Origin: Chiridota heheva
Lineage: Eukaryota > Echinodermata > Holothuroidea > Apodida > Chiridotidae
NCBI GenBank assembly: GCA_020152595.1
Contig: JAIGNY010001647.1
Coordinates: 1,112,501-1,176,500, forward strand
Direction: 5' to 3'
DNA length: 64,000 bases
Positions within the stretch are counted from its first letter, which is position 1. Every line of letters starts with the position of its first letter. The notes below the pieces were generated by a model. The model saw only the letters and a list, made by a program, of their open reading frames with translations. It did not search any database and was not told the origin of the DNA. Both the position numbers and the translations under genes were made by a program. Of the stretch, positions 34,331 through 46,661 are shown in pieces.

Positions 34331-36883
34331 AATATGTTATTTAAGAATGTGAAAACAGCTTTTAATCTTCATGTAAATGTTGATATTTATGTCCATAACA
34401 AAGTTTTAAGCCTATACGTGTTCAGAAATTCACATGTCACATGGCCGAAATTCACGTGTCCATAATGAACCAATCGTATACTGGGGGGATCTTATTGACA
34501 ATCAAATACTGGTGGAACCTTGGCCGTCTCCACAATTCACGCATCGGTATGAAACCAAGCTTTCTTTAAATGTTGTCAAGCGCATGTATCATACGTGGAT
34601 TATACATGGGAGGTGAAGCGCGCGCGTATTGCTGCTTACGATTATTTTTCAAAACTGCACCTGATTGGTTAAGAAAAGAAGGAAAAATTACCCCAGCACT
34701 TGATTGGTCGAAGTAATGAAGAAATCACGTTTGGCTAAACTCGGTTTGAAAATGTCTACAGGTCTATAGCGCTGTTTATTAATTGTTTAAGTACGGAAAT
34801 AGGCCACACCATAGCAACGCGGTAACTAGGTGGGAAACAAACCTCAAATCCGCAATTGTGCAAGACCAATGCATTGACATTTATATATTATTGTGGCCTG
34901 CAGCAAGTTTTGATCCATTCATGGCACTTCTCCGGATCTTTTGAGTTTTTAGCAAAAGCAATAAACAAAATTCCGTTTGCTAACCGTTCTGGGTAACCAG
35001 ACTTGTATTTACAAAGCCCCAAGCGGGCCCGTAGGTGCAATTTTTGTTCACCATTTGGTCGCTGCCTAAGTCTTGTGTGTGCAGAAATTTGTTTTGTGCA
35101 GTATATTGCATCGACAATACGAGCGCGCGCTACTAGATGGCTGTACTGTACCAGTACCGCGTAGGATTAATGCCCACTCAGTTATGCAGATTCTATTGCT
35201 AGGCAAATTCGTGCAGTGATTGGTTGAAAAAACTGTCAATCAGGCAAACTCAGAGAGGTGATTTTGTTTATAGACTCCGTTATTAGAATAGAAATACAAA
35301 GGGCCATAGGATCAACTTTAGTGTCTCTGTAATATTTTACTTATTAGAATTTTCAAACTGTTATCTATATTTTGTCTTAAATTTTGTTGCTTGACATTAT
35401 CTGCTCTTATTACGCAGTCTGGGCAACTGTTCCTGACACGGCCATTGTCTCATTTGCGTGCAGTTATTTATTCTTATTTTAACTTCTTGAAGTAAAACCT
35501 GGATATAAAATACCATCCATTTCTATTAAATATTTCAAACATTTATTCATATTTTTACAGCGAACTTTGCATTTTTTTTTCAATTAAGCATAAAATTCAC
35601 AAATCAGACTTGATTAACCATTACAGAACCCGCTTCTTGAACAGAATTCAATCCTGATTTTCTGTGCCTGTGGCATTTCAGTAACCGCATGTGGCGGTTT
35701 GCAATTTCCAGTTTATTTTCATTATTCCACTTCGCGTTTTAACAAAATTTGCACTCTAAAGGTGTGAAATATGTGAATTTTGTTTTATTTGGACAAAATG
35801 TTGGAAGATTCAACCTTTGAACATCGAAATTGACGCTATATTTCGTACATGCCGAAATTGTCTTCTTTACAGCTTTCCGTACCCGACACCTGACTTTTTG
35901 TACAAAAAATCAGGTATAGCGTACCGCCACCCGAGTTCCGGTCTAGACTTGTTGTTAACATTCATAACAAAGAATCGCTGTGCACTGCGCGCCGTGGTCT
36001 ATTAAGTTCAATGTACCATGCACACTCGCGTTGCGAATCACACAGTTGACTGATTAGTTGTGACTGGGAGTTTCACGTAGAAAACTTTCTCTTCTGTTTA
36101 GAAAAAAAATGTTCGAATAAAACATAAAATTAAGATCACTAAAGTAATCGTGTTGTGTTTTCTTCCTAAATATCTTCCCAAACTTGTTACGTTAGATTGA
36201 TTCGTCTAGTAATTCAGTTTTAGATTAAGCTTGAATATTTATGTTTGAAAATTGGATAGCTTAAGCCTATCTGATCTTGTCGATGTATTTCTAAAGAATT
36301 TAAACTTCGCATAATTACTTTGTGGAATTCGTACTTATGCTCTCCATGTTATCTTCATTTAATTCCGAAATGGCTTTTTTACAGGTGTGGAAGGAAATTT
36401 CTATAAATCAACTGTTACCGTAATGCATTAATACCTCTTAAAATCACATGTCAATCAAGCTGTTTTTTCCTTCCCTTAATCCCTTCCCAAACCAAGCACA
36501 TTATTTACATCGTAAAAATACCAGAAAATAAAGTTTGCACCAACAACTTGAAGACACAGTGACCCCGTGCACTTTGTCACTTAACAACTGAGCGTTTCAA
36601 GTAACCGAAAATAGGTCCCACGCTTCCTGTCGGGGATCGTTATTTAATCCAGTGGTAGCAAATAAATGTTCTCTAACAATGATTTGTGGTTTTTCCTCTC
36701 ACTCCATTTTTGATTTTGACCATCCCACTTACCACACACTTTCGGCAGACAAATCCCGCGCATGATATTTCTGACGATGTTAAAGCATTATATGTATATT
36801 TTTTTGATGAAGAATATTACTCCCAGCATATTTAATACAGTCACCCATCTCAAATAACTTCCGGATAATTATTATATATTATA
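34331..36883. other. Intergenic, no gene supported
   Basis: 2.5 kb without a recognisable domain. The 62-codon frame at 35,817-36,005 has an acceptor-like TCTTCTTTACAG inside it, but no family match. No repeats stand out. Confidence 0.45.
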
Positions 36884-37856
36884 CAGGGTCGTAATTCTGG
36901 GGGACAGGATGTGGGAGATATTCCCCTACTTTTCAGCAAGGGCGGAGCCAGGATAAAATGTCAAGAGGAGGGGGGGCGCCAAAGCAAAAGAGATGATGTG
37001 ATAATAAGTTTTATGAGCAGTTTTGTCATTATTAATAGAGCATATTGGGACAAGAGTCCAGGGGAGGAGGCAGCGTGGTAATTGCACGTCTTATGAGCGG
37101 GGAGCAGAGAGAAAGATGAAAGGTTTTCGTTCGATTGGGAAATTATTGACACAAAATTGAAGGAAATTGTGGTAAAGCCATTGGGATTTTTGGTAAGATT
37201 TGGCAAAATTTTCCGATAATTAATGAGCACTTACCAAAAATAGACAAACATTTGCCCCCAAAATGAAGGAAATTCTCCAGAAATGGCACGAAAATGATTT
37301 TTTTTTCTTCCAAAAATGTAAAGAGATATCCCAAATATTGAAGGAATTTTTCCGAAAATCAAAGAAAAAATTTCTCAAGATGAAGACAATTTCTCAAGAA
37401 TTGAAGAAAATGGCACAAGAATGAAAGAAATTTCCCAAAATTGAAAGAGATTTCCTAAACAATGAAGGAATTTTCCAAAAAGGAAAGAAAACTTACCGAA
37501 AATCGAAGAAAAGTTTCCCCAAAATGAAGGAAATTGTCAGAAAAATGCACGAGAATAAAGAAAATTTCTCAAAGATTGAAAAAGATTTTACAAAAATGTA
37601 ATGTAATTTTCCGAAACTTAGAAAATTTACATAAACCGTGACTAAGAATTAACTCAAGGTAGAACAAAAAATATCATCGGAAAAAGACCTCGGAGGGGAG
37701 GTGGTGGGGGGGTGGAATGGCTTTCCAGTAAGTTTGTAAAGCTTCCGTACATTTTGGGAATAATTTGGCTGCTGTCCCCCACTATTTTTTAAACAAGAGG
37801 TCATGTCTCCCCCTCCCACACACACACAAGCTTTCCAGATGAGAATTAGAGCCCTG
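36884..37856. mobile_element. hAT-like inverted-repeat element with internal array
   Basis: The left end CAGGGTCGTAATTCTGGG and the right end, reverse-complemented, CAGGGCTCTAATTCTC match, with outward-facing G/C-rich subterminal tracts (GGGGGACAGG; CTGTCCCCCAC). Between them lies a 500-bp degenerate tandem array, and near 36,940 the phrase GGGCGGAGCCAGGATAAAA. The terminus matches the one at 3,383. The 8-bp flanks do not match, so the superfamily rests on the CAG ends. Confidence 0.5.
37140..37640 (+). repeat. Degenerate GAAGGAAATTTCCxxAAA tandem array
   Basis: Units of roughly 25-35 bp built on TGAAGGAAATT(T/C)(C/T)CC(A/G)AAAAT repeat about 15 times. The same unit is seen at 63,840-64,000, near 7,960-8,030, and in reverse at 39,290-39,480. 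Confidence 0.8.
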
Positions 37857-39289
37857 TATAGAATGTTTATGTTTAAAACAAGGAACTATCAGAAAAGCAG
37901 TAGGTTATCAGAAATATTGTCCCGATTCGACCACTTATAAAAGCTTCCGAGATAAAGAATTATCATCACCTCACGCAGCTCCTCTCCCCTCCCCCGAAAA
38001 ATATATAGGCCTGAGGATATCCCTTCCATTGCGAAAATGAAAATGATTTCCGTTACCATTCCTGTTACCAGGTTTCACCTGTTCACTCTTCCCTCTGATG
38101 TCTCCTACTTTTTATAGCTAACATTCCCGATCAGTATAGTCCAACCACGTAATCGAACATTTTGAGACCGGGGCCTGGGCTGTGAGATAAACTTTGAAGA
38201 CCTGTCTATTGTGTACAAAGGGGGTATTTCAAAAGTTACCACAAGTGTTCCACAAGTTTTCACACCGATTTATCAAACTTTTAAAACTATTATACATTTA
38301 CAAAAACATTATTGTAAATTTATTTTAAAAAGCAAAATTATATTCAAGGTGCATGATTTAAAGATTACGTTCACTCCCATCATGTGTTTAATTGTAGTGT
38401 AGGAAACCAACAGCTGTGCAGTTACAGGCGCGTGTCTTCATAGAAAAAGTTGCGTAACGTTCACTGGGTTTAAAGAAATATCCTCATTAATTCTCAGTTT
38501 TTCATATATGATAAAGAAAATTTGTAGAAACAAAAGTAAAATAACTATGTTAATATCTCATTCTGTTTAGAAGTTATGAAATTTTAAAGATTTTTCATTT
38601 TGGAAAAATCGTGGTACATTGGCAACATCTGTGATAACATATTGGTAATTTCATTTAGAAAATCTTTTCTTTGATTTTTCTTAAGAATGACTTGGATTTT
38701 TTTTTTTTTTTATTGAAATTGTGATGTACCTGAAAAAAAAGGAAAATCTGTTCTTGTCATTTATACATTCTCTATAATTAACCAAAAAAAGTTAGTTTGA
38801 TAACGTTAAAAATGTGGTTAGATATATAAAGAAATACATAAGAATTGTGCTGGAATGTGCCTCTGTGACATCATCAAGCTGAAGGTCATATACCAGTATA
38901 CTGTACAAGGCATTTTTAACAACAATTTTCTACTTTTTGAGTTGTTATAACTTTTAACCAGAAGAAGATATTAACATAGTCTTGTCACCACTGTTCTCTA
39001 TCATTTTCTCTATCATATATGAGAAAACAAAAATCCATGGGAATATTCCTTGAAGAGGAAAGCAAAGACAGATTTGAGATAGTAGTAATCAATGTCAGGG
39101 TGCATATTATTAATGTATCCGACCATGACCATACGGAACCATCTTACTCAGGAGGAAAGGGAGGGGGGTGGGTGACTTTTGCCCGACTCGGAAGTCTATT
39201 ACGAAGACAACATTCGCAATAAATCTGTGAGTAAACAATTATAATTGAGTAGGGTTTTTGACTTTGTGAGTGGAAGGGGGGGGGGGGAA
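37857..39289. other. Intergenic, no gene seen
   Basis: AT-rich DNA. The small frames at 38,211 and 39,019 have no domain. A G-rich block near 39,155-39,170 and the phrase GCCCGACTCGG recall similar strings near 39,645, suggesting an eroded repeat. Confidence 0.4.
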
Positions 39290-39480
39290 GGGGGGGGAGG
39301 TAGCTATCGGAAAACATTCAGGACAATTTCCTTCATGTCGGGGAAGGTGTTTTCGAACATTTCCTTCATTTAGGCAGGTTTTTCGATTTGGAGAAATTTT
39401 TGCGAACTTTTGACCAATTTTTCGGAACATTTTCTTCCATTTCCGGGCAGTTTTTCGATTTTCGATAAAATTTTCTTTAA
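39290..39480 (-). repeat. Reverse copy of the GGAAATTT array
   Basis: Units such as TTTCCTTCAT(T/G)T and TTTTTCGATTT recur. Reverse-complemented they match the 37.1-37.6 kb array (ATGAAGGAAA). A 30-bp G-rich tract (39,276-39,300) precedes it. Confidence 0.7.
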
Positions 39481-40957
39481 CTATCGGGAAATCTAGCCGA
39501 GTTCGGCATGATTCCGATATATCACTGATTTAAGAAGTAAATTTTACATCTCTGCCTGACTATGTAAGATCGGTGCCTGCAAGTATCATATTGTCATCAT
39601 CATGACCCAGATATATAGCAGAGTCGGACATGATTATTTGCCCGACTAAAATGGGTATCCAGCCGACTACGGTGGTGGACGGGGGAGGGGGAGGGAAGGG
39701 GAGGGGGGACTGTCGCCATGACCATGGCAGCGAGAAAAACATTACCTACAATTTTCATGGAATACAATTATTCAATATCATCATATTAGCTCGAGCTTAG
39801 GCCTAATTACGTTTTAAGAATTTGACATTTTTAATTCAGGAAGCCCTATATGTGCTATATCATCAGTCATATAGACTATGCTATGCTTTCTCCGTGGGAT
39901 ATGTCTTCGGCGGCGCAAGGAATTACTGTGTTTTTATTAAATAAAAATAAAAGAGAGAAATCTTTACACCTAAACAGATACAAAATATTTACACTGAGAA
40001 TAAGAGTAAGATCTTAGTACGGCGACAAGAAGGGGAACATTTTATGTTCTTTCTCAATGCTGTAATGAGTACATTTTGTGATGAAGTTCTTGGAAGGCTG
40101 GGCAAAGATTGAGCAATGCGAGGACAAAGATTGAGTGATGCGAGGGGGGGGGGGGCACTGATTAAAGAGGCGATATCGTCATATGTGCACAATATTTATA
40201 ATTCCTTTCAAATTTTTTGATTGGTTGAAATTTTGCTGCGCGATTCGTTGTCTCGTATTGCAAGTTATATAGTTATTTAAAACGCCTTTAAAGTCACCAC
40301 ACGAGATAGCCTAGATGCTTGCGGCGATCGCAAGTAACGTCTTTTTTCAAATCATGCCGTGAGCTCAAGCCCCGGTAGAATCGTTTATTTTGACTTTTTG
40401 CTTTCATCTTCTTCTTTTTTTTCTCAGTAATTTTCATTCGGTGACTATCATTGTAGTATTATAATACTAAAATTTCACTTTCGCTTTCTGACAAAAAAGC
40501 ATTGAAAAAAACAAATAAGTTTCTCGTCACAGTAACGTAATGCGCTGTGTATGTAATTCTGCACACACAACGTACATGCTAGTGTCTGGCTGTACTGTGT
40601 GGTACAAACAGACAGAGCATCGGATCTTGCCTCCACAACCGGAAGTGACGTCAAAATAAAGTATCCCCATTTTTACCGTATTTTACTGAGACGAGCCTCC
40701 CTCTTTAAGTGATTCATCCGGCAATATCGGTGCAACCAGCTTCTACAGTTCTATGCATTATCCTGTACCTAACGCATATGCGCGTTATTCATTAACCCTT
40801 TATTCATTAACCCTTTTTTTTTTAACTGCTTTAATACAATATTCATAGCAAATTCGTTAATAATTATTTTCCTCTTACATGTGCGTACGGGACTATTCTC
40901 TATGGGAGGGCTGACAACTTTTGCCCCTACAAATTTGCAGAAATGTATACATGTTTG
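39481..40957. other. Intergenic, no gene seen
   Basis: No supported coding region. G-rich tracts lie at 39,680-39,708 and 40,143-40,154. ATTCATTAACCCTTT is tandemly duplicated near 40,785-40,815. Confidence 0.45.
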
Positions 40958-41181
40958 CAGTGGCGTAGCTAAAAAAAATTGCTAGGGGCAAAAAACCATT
41001 AAAAAAAATCCAAGATGACCGGTATATAAGTGAAGTTTAAAAGACGGATCTCTTTCATCAGGATTACCAAAACAATCAAATATACTGAATATTATGTTGT
41101 GCATATGTTCCAACTTTTTGGGAATTCTTGGGGGAAATTACCGCGCTGCCCCTCCCCCACTTTATATTAGCCACGCTACTG
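40958..41181. mobile_element. hAT-type MITE with perfect 8-bp target duplication
   Basis: The ends are CAGTGGCGTAGCTAA and, reverse-complemented, CAGTAGCGTGGCTAA. CATGTTTG lies directly outside on both sides (40,950-40,957 and 41,182-41,189). Eight-base duplications and CA(G) ends are hAT hallmarks. The 224-bp body is non-coding. This is the clearest copy of the CAGTGGCGTAGC-type family that also appears at 9,025 and near 4,187. Confidence 0.88.
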
Positions 41182-42109
41182 CATGTTTGTATATGCATGC
41201 ATAAAGTGAAGTTTCGTGGTGCTGGTGCGTTATACTTCCCATATCAGATAATTCATATGTATTACTGAAATGGTCAATACTGTCAGCAACGAAATTTTGA
41301 AACAATTTACTCCCGCCATGCATATATTATGAAGTAAAACTTGTCGATAATGATAACACGGACATATCTGTCCAACATAATTTTTTGAACTATTTTAAAA
41401 AGTGAATCAAAAACGCAAAGTTTAAATCTTAATTTTCAATTCTCCCGTTTCTGATTACTTAATCTAATTGCCCGAAAAACGTTGCGTATAGCCCCATGCT
41501 TCCCAAATGCGACAGCCACTCCCCCCCCCCCCCCACACACACGTTCCTCCCGTCCCGTACGCTTGTGCCTTGGTAAAGGTGAAAAAGAGACAAAATCTTG
41601 GCAAATGGAATCTTTTTGCAACATAAACATGGAACATTATCTTATCATTCTCTGAAGATATCAGGCACAGCCTGCGAATATAATGATTGCTGCTACGATG
41701 AAGATGACGAAACTATGATGATGCGTGTGCACTTTAACAACATTATACTTCTACACGTGCATTGTAAGCCATCTGGCCATAAAGCGACTTCTTTAGATGT
41801 TCAAAGGCAAGGTTTCTTTTATTGCAACTTAACCTTTGGCTTACATGTAGATTTATTGCTTTTTGGGCACATTGAGCACACGTATATGTATTGGAGTTTA
41901 CTCTGTCTCAGTCTGAAGTGCAAACACAAATATTTAAACGTATAGAATCATTTTTCAAATGATTGTTAAAATTTGATCTTAACAGGGACGGTTTATTTTA
42001 TGTCATATTTTGGATATTTATTGCTTGTGTAAAACTTTATCTGCTTATTAAATCTTTTCTGATAATTTGTGTGACATTTTGTTCAAAGAATATACAATTT
42101 GTATCTATT
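41182..42109. other. Intergenic, no gene supported
   Basis: A C-run/CA tract lies at 41,521-41,542. The 115-codon frame at 41,598-41,945 has no family features and is treated as chance. Confidence 0.4.
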
Positions 42110-42345
42110 TATTCAAAACTTCATTGATTATCTATAACGGTTATAATGTGGAGATTTGGCCTTGTATAACAAAACTTGGGTTCAATGCATTCAAACGTTC
42201 TTTATGTGATTATTTAGCATTTTTGTGATCTTTCAATTGTATGGAATCTTTATTTATTTACCAAAAACTTCCGTTTATGATCTATAACGGTTATCAGTGG
42301 GGAATTGTTATAATAAAACTTGAATTTACTGCTTTCCAGTAGTTC
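42110..42345 (+). repeat. Diverged ~155-bp tandem duplication
   Basis: Both halves contain a TTTATTTA(TTC/TTT)...CTATAACGGTTAT core, then TG(G)GGA and AATAAAACTT/AACAAAACTTG. The cores are near 42,131 and 42,282. This is an old local duplication. Confidence 0.6.
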
Positions 42346-42652
42346 TTTACTTGGTTAGTAACCTCCTGCTTTGACTTATTGCCTTGTCAGCTTGTGAAAT
42401 TGTTTGACTCAACAGATTCAAATATAGACATGATAAGCCACATTTAAATTTCTATGCCTACGTAAATGTCGTAAAGGTGATATACCACCTAACATTGACG
42501 AGGACCATTTTGATAATCTTACTACAATAGTTAAAGGCTGGTCAAAAGTGGAATAGGTTTTTTGTATAACCAAAAATTTCCGTAATGCGATTTTTAAACG
42601 ATTTTACCATTTTGTTCAAATCTAGATTGAAAATTCACGTCCATAACATACA

Positions 42653-42812
42653 ATTTTGGACAAAACTATTTGACGCTTTTCTTCACCCTTTCCACCCCAT
42701 TTCAATGTTGGAAGAGAATTTTGAAAGTCAAAAAGTTGCAGGTCCAAGTCATGTCCCAACATGGAAATGGGATAGAAGGGGGGGAAATGGTCAACACTTT
42801 TGTCCAGGATTG
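42653..42812. repeat. Long imperfect hairpin, ~160 bp
   Basis: TTTTGGACAAAACTATTTGA ... CATTTCAATGTTGG is inverted as CCAACATGGAAATG ... TTTTGTCCAGGA, with arms of about 55 bp and a ~45-bp loop. It may be the core of a foldback element. The opposite-strand ORF pair here comes from the palindrome. Confidence 0.7.
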
Positions 42813-44640
42813 TCTGAGAAATGAAGATAATGTGTGTGATTTGTACATTTTCATGAGAGCATACGAAAAACAAAATATAAGAACATGACATGGAAAACCC
42901 CAAACAGTTAAGGACTTCATGAAAGCAAAATCTTATCTTTGCTTCTGAAAAAAAAAATCACAATGAAGTAACAGAAAAGCACCATGTTGAACCTATCCGT
43001 AATCCACTAGATATCTATAAAGGTTTATAAATCCTTCATGTGTGCATTAAAAACAGAATACAAGTTATACGATGTGTAGTTCCTTGTTAAAACTTGCAAG
43101 TTATTAATAATGAAGACAATACACAAAGCAATACTGTGTTGTATATGGTGGTAACACAGAGCACTAAACTGAAAATGCACTCATGCAAAAAGCAATGAGT
43201 GACAGCCTGGTGATTTGATTGCATGTGTGTTCTTGCTCAGGTCAGAGAAAGGTGGTTTGTGTGTTGTTGTGTGAAATTGGCCGTCTAGATGTCCTTGGCA
43301 ATTCCGACTGTCCCCACTAAGAGACTAAGGGAAACAAATTCTACATGTTCAATTTTTGAAAATCCTTGAGCGCTCTTTTTTCTCAACCATCAACTTTTGA
43401 GGGGATAATTTAAAGAAAAAAAGTGGTAAAAAACGAGGGAAATGGCTTAAAAAGCGAGGGACTTCATTGCGTACACGCGATAGTGACGTCATTGCCTTGA
43501 GAATGGGACAAAAGTATCTATGACGTTATGAAATGTAGATGTGTATTATGTTGTATGTGATCATCGAACAGTCTAGGACTGTCCGGAGAGAACCGCCATG
43601 ACGACGGAACGTCGACGAACCTTGCGCCGTGCCAAAGCACTTCTTAAACCCGATTTCGCCCCCGAGTTATATTGCCCTATGCGAGCTTGACGAAAATACA
43701 GTCGCTATCCCGTCTAACATCAGGCAACTCTAGCGTATCAAGGGTAAGCAAGGTGTGTTTTCTGCCTTTGAATGTTGGCGTGTACATTCTATACCATCAT
43801 CCTGGGGTAATTTCAAGCAATTCATAAACCAATCTATCAATTCACATGTTATTGCCAGCCATCAACTTTATAAAAAAACAAAAAACTGAAACACACCTAC
43901 CATATTCAAATCCCAAAGTAATTACAGTGGCAGATTTATTTGAGCAAGACACTAATGAATGACGCACCCCCGTATTTTAGGATCAGACTCATATTCCACC
44001 ACCCCTGCTGTTCTCCTAAACGACGACGATAGGCCTCTCCTGTTTCTCTCCTTATAGTGAGTCATGGTAATCAAACACGCAGTATGCACACGATGTAGTA
44101 ATACACCACAGTAAGTATAATACGAAATGTCAACACGTTATAACTCAATACATAATAACAGGTTGTGGTTGTTGGCCCGCTTTTAAATGTTCAGTCTTGA
44201 ATGACATTCAATACTGTTGCCATATATGGTCATCACACCACTATTAAGTGACCAATTGGATGGACAGACATTTTCACCACACTCATCCCTGTTCGACCTT
44301 GTCATAGCCTTGTCCCATTAGACATTTTTGTCATGTCCCTCCTTGTTTGGACTGTTTTTTGCCTACGGTATGTTCTAACACGTTTATAACGTCACCTCCG
44401 TGACCTTTCCCTGACCTATTTCAAGGTGGACGTTCCTTGTACAAAATTCGTGTCTGAGCTTCTTCTTTTTTTCAGTTTCGGTATCTCCCGGACTGATAGC
44501 CCCTATTTAAAGAGCCAAAAACATAAAGACACTACTATAATAACAAAATAAGAAATTGAGTTAGAATTTATGATTAATTTATGATCCAAATGTCAGTACG
44601 AAGTACTGTGTACAGTATTAATATGAGGAAATTAATACGT
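42813..44640. other. Mostly non-coding; one possible first-exon segment
   Basis: At about 43,560-43,740 the sequence becomes GC- and CpG-richer. ATG at 43,599 opens a 30-codon frame starting TTERRRTLRRAKALL, and a donor-like AAGG|GTAAGC lies at about 43,743. In another frame 45 codons are open. This may be a 5' exon, but neither frame runs to the donor cleanly. Confidence 0.25.
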
Positions 44641-45160
44641 TTAAAGGTCTCATAGAAACAACTTGAGTTTAACCAATTCAAAATATTGAATGGACTATTA
44701 ATACAGCAAAAATTTACTTCAAAATCAGTTAAAAACTGACTATTTTACAGCGTTTTTAATTGTTTGACCTTATTGCGCAATAATTTGTGACATAAGCAGA
44801 TGAACACTGTCTTCAATTGTTTATGTAAATCATTTGTCTTTCAATCCTCTGTAAAATGTATTTTGAAGCTTAATATCTATCTAATTCTATCTGGAAATGT
44901 TGAAACTTGATTATACTCCTAGGGTATTCAGGTAGTCGATAGCTACTTAAAACTCGACAGCACATTAAACAAAATTAGTTTAGCTGAATGTGTTCATTTG
45001 ATAATATCACAAAGTTCGCCTAAATTATACAACCTTGAAATTTTGATTCACCACAAGTAAAGAACTACACAAGAGTTTTCAAAGACTTATAAGGTATTGT
45101 AATCAGATTGTAATGTCCCTTCACGTATGTAAAGACTGTCACGTGTGTTACGGACCAATA
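44641..45160 (+). mobile_element. TTAA-flanked repeat, copy 1
   Basis: It begins TTAAAGGTCTCATAG and aligns over its length with 52,763-53,271: matching AATGGACTATTAATA/AATGGAACATTAATA, ATTG(C/T)GCAATA, AATCATTTGT, ATCACAAAGTTCGCCTAAAT/ACCACAAAGTTTGCCTAAAT (in part). The right end is blurred (GACCAATAA against GACCTTTAA). Non-coding. Confidence 0.75.
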
Positions 45161-46070
45161 ATAGAAAGAAAAAAAGAATGCCAAAAGATAAAATCAAGAT
45201 CAGTGGCTTTAAATTCGAGTTGAATGTATTCAATTTCAAGCCTTTTGCTACAAATAAGTACAATACAATATTCTTAAACCTACTTAAATCGCCTGACCTG
45301 AGTTTTCTTGACCTCTTGTGCGACGGTTGATATTCAGGTAAAGTTCAGTATATTCCAAGATAATGATCCAGTTCCGCGAAGAATTCTGTAATAATATTGA
45401 CACGATGATTCCTCTCAAAGTTTAAATTCGTAAGATTTGAGCTCATTGATACATTTTAACAGCTGTAGATCTAGATCCACTTTAACTCTTAAATAATATA
45501 ATTTCAGCAGAAAGTTTAAAACAAAAGAGACCATGGTTATTTAATCCTCAATTAGAGTCAACGATAATTGAAATTGACTATGATGATCTACCTACTGATG
45601 TCAGTTAATTAATTCTCTATGTAAGTGTACAGAAATAGATACAAATTGATGAAACCTTTCCAATTATCTTGAAAACATTCTCTTATATACACTTCTAGCA
45701 AGTTCTATTTTTAGAAATAAGTGTAGCCGTCACTGAAGTTAATTCTTATTTTTATAAATTTTGTAATCAAGTAATGTTCCAATTCTAAAAGTTTGCGGCA
45801 GAATGAGATCTGGGAATTTTCTGAAACTGCGCCACCTAATTATTGAATCAAGCGTTTTCTGGGCAATAATAGACGGTACTGGAAAGACCGTCGAGGTTCT
45901 GATAAAAGTTTGCAGTAACACATGTCATTAGACCTTTAGGATTATATGACAAGAAAGATGCGAATCGTATAATATCTTGAATTGTATAATATGTCATCTC
46001 AATAAAGTTTGACGTAAGTAGTGTACCATTTACGATGCGGGAGTTATTGCGTTAAAACTGCGCTCCAAAA
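45161..46070. other. Intergenic, no gene seen
   Basis: AT-rich DNA; no domain-bearing frame and no clear repeat. Confidence 0.5.
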
Positions 46071-46661
46071 CAGTTCGGTTCGTACCCCGATCGGGAGAAC
46101 AGTTTTGTTCTCCCGATCAAGAGATCCTTTACAGAAGTATCCCACAATGCATCTATCTAAATTCAAAATTTGTACAGGAATAACATAAAATCAGACACAT
46201 TTCGAGCGCGGGGATCTCAACCACTGCGAAGGGTTCAAATTTTTCTTCACGATTTGAAATAATGGCATATGAATTATTTTTTCACCGTGCGCTCTTGAAA
46301 TTCACCGGGTTGTTTTCGAAAATCTGAAGAAAAGTTATGAATTCTTATTAAATGTTACCGTTAGGCGTTCGCGCTTTAACAAGGTTTTCTGAAATTATGA
46401 GAAAAACTTGGAAATTTGTAAGAATTATTTAGCAATAACTGCGTGATAGTAACGAAGTTGTTTTACTTTCGCGAAATTGAACATAAACAAAGCAAACTTT
46501 TTTACAAACCTTCAATGAAACGATTGATAAGCGTCTATGACTGAAACTTTAAAATAGAAATAATGGCTTCATTTTACCACTGTAAGCTCGTCAGTGCGCA
46601 TGCTTAAGTCTCCCGATCGGGAATTTATTGAGTCCTCCGATTGGCGGTGCGAACCGAACTG
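46071..46661. mobile_element. Inverted-repeat element with CAGTTCGGTTCG termini, 591 bp
   Basis: The left end CAGTTCGGTTCGTACC and the right end, reverse-complemented, CAGTTCGGTTCGCACC agree at 15 of 16 positions. Both subterminal parts carry CCCGATCGGGA. On the left this appears twice in inverted form (CGATCGGGAGAAC...GTTCTCCCGATC), giving a strong hairpin. Flanks CCAAAA and CCAAAG may be a blurred target duplication. Non-coding; possibly hAT-like. Confidence 0.7.

Noticed and set aside
41598..41945. 115-codon plus-strand frame
   Set aside because: No domain, no repeat of codon bias, no splice signals; length is within chance for this much AT-rich DNA.
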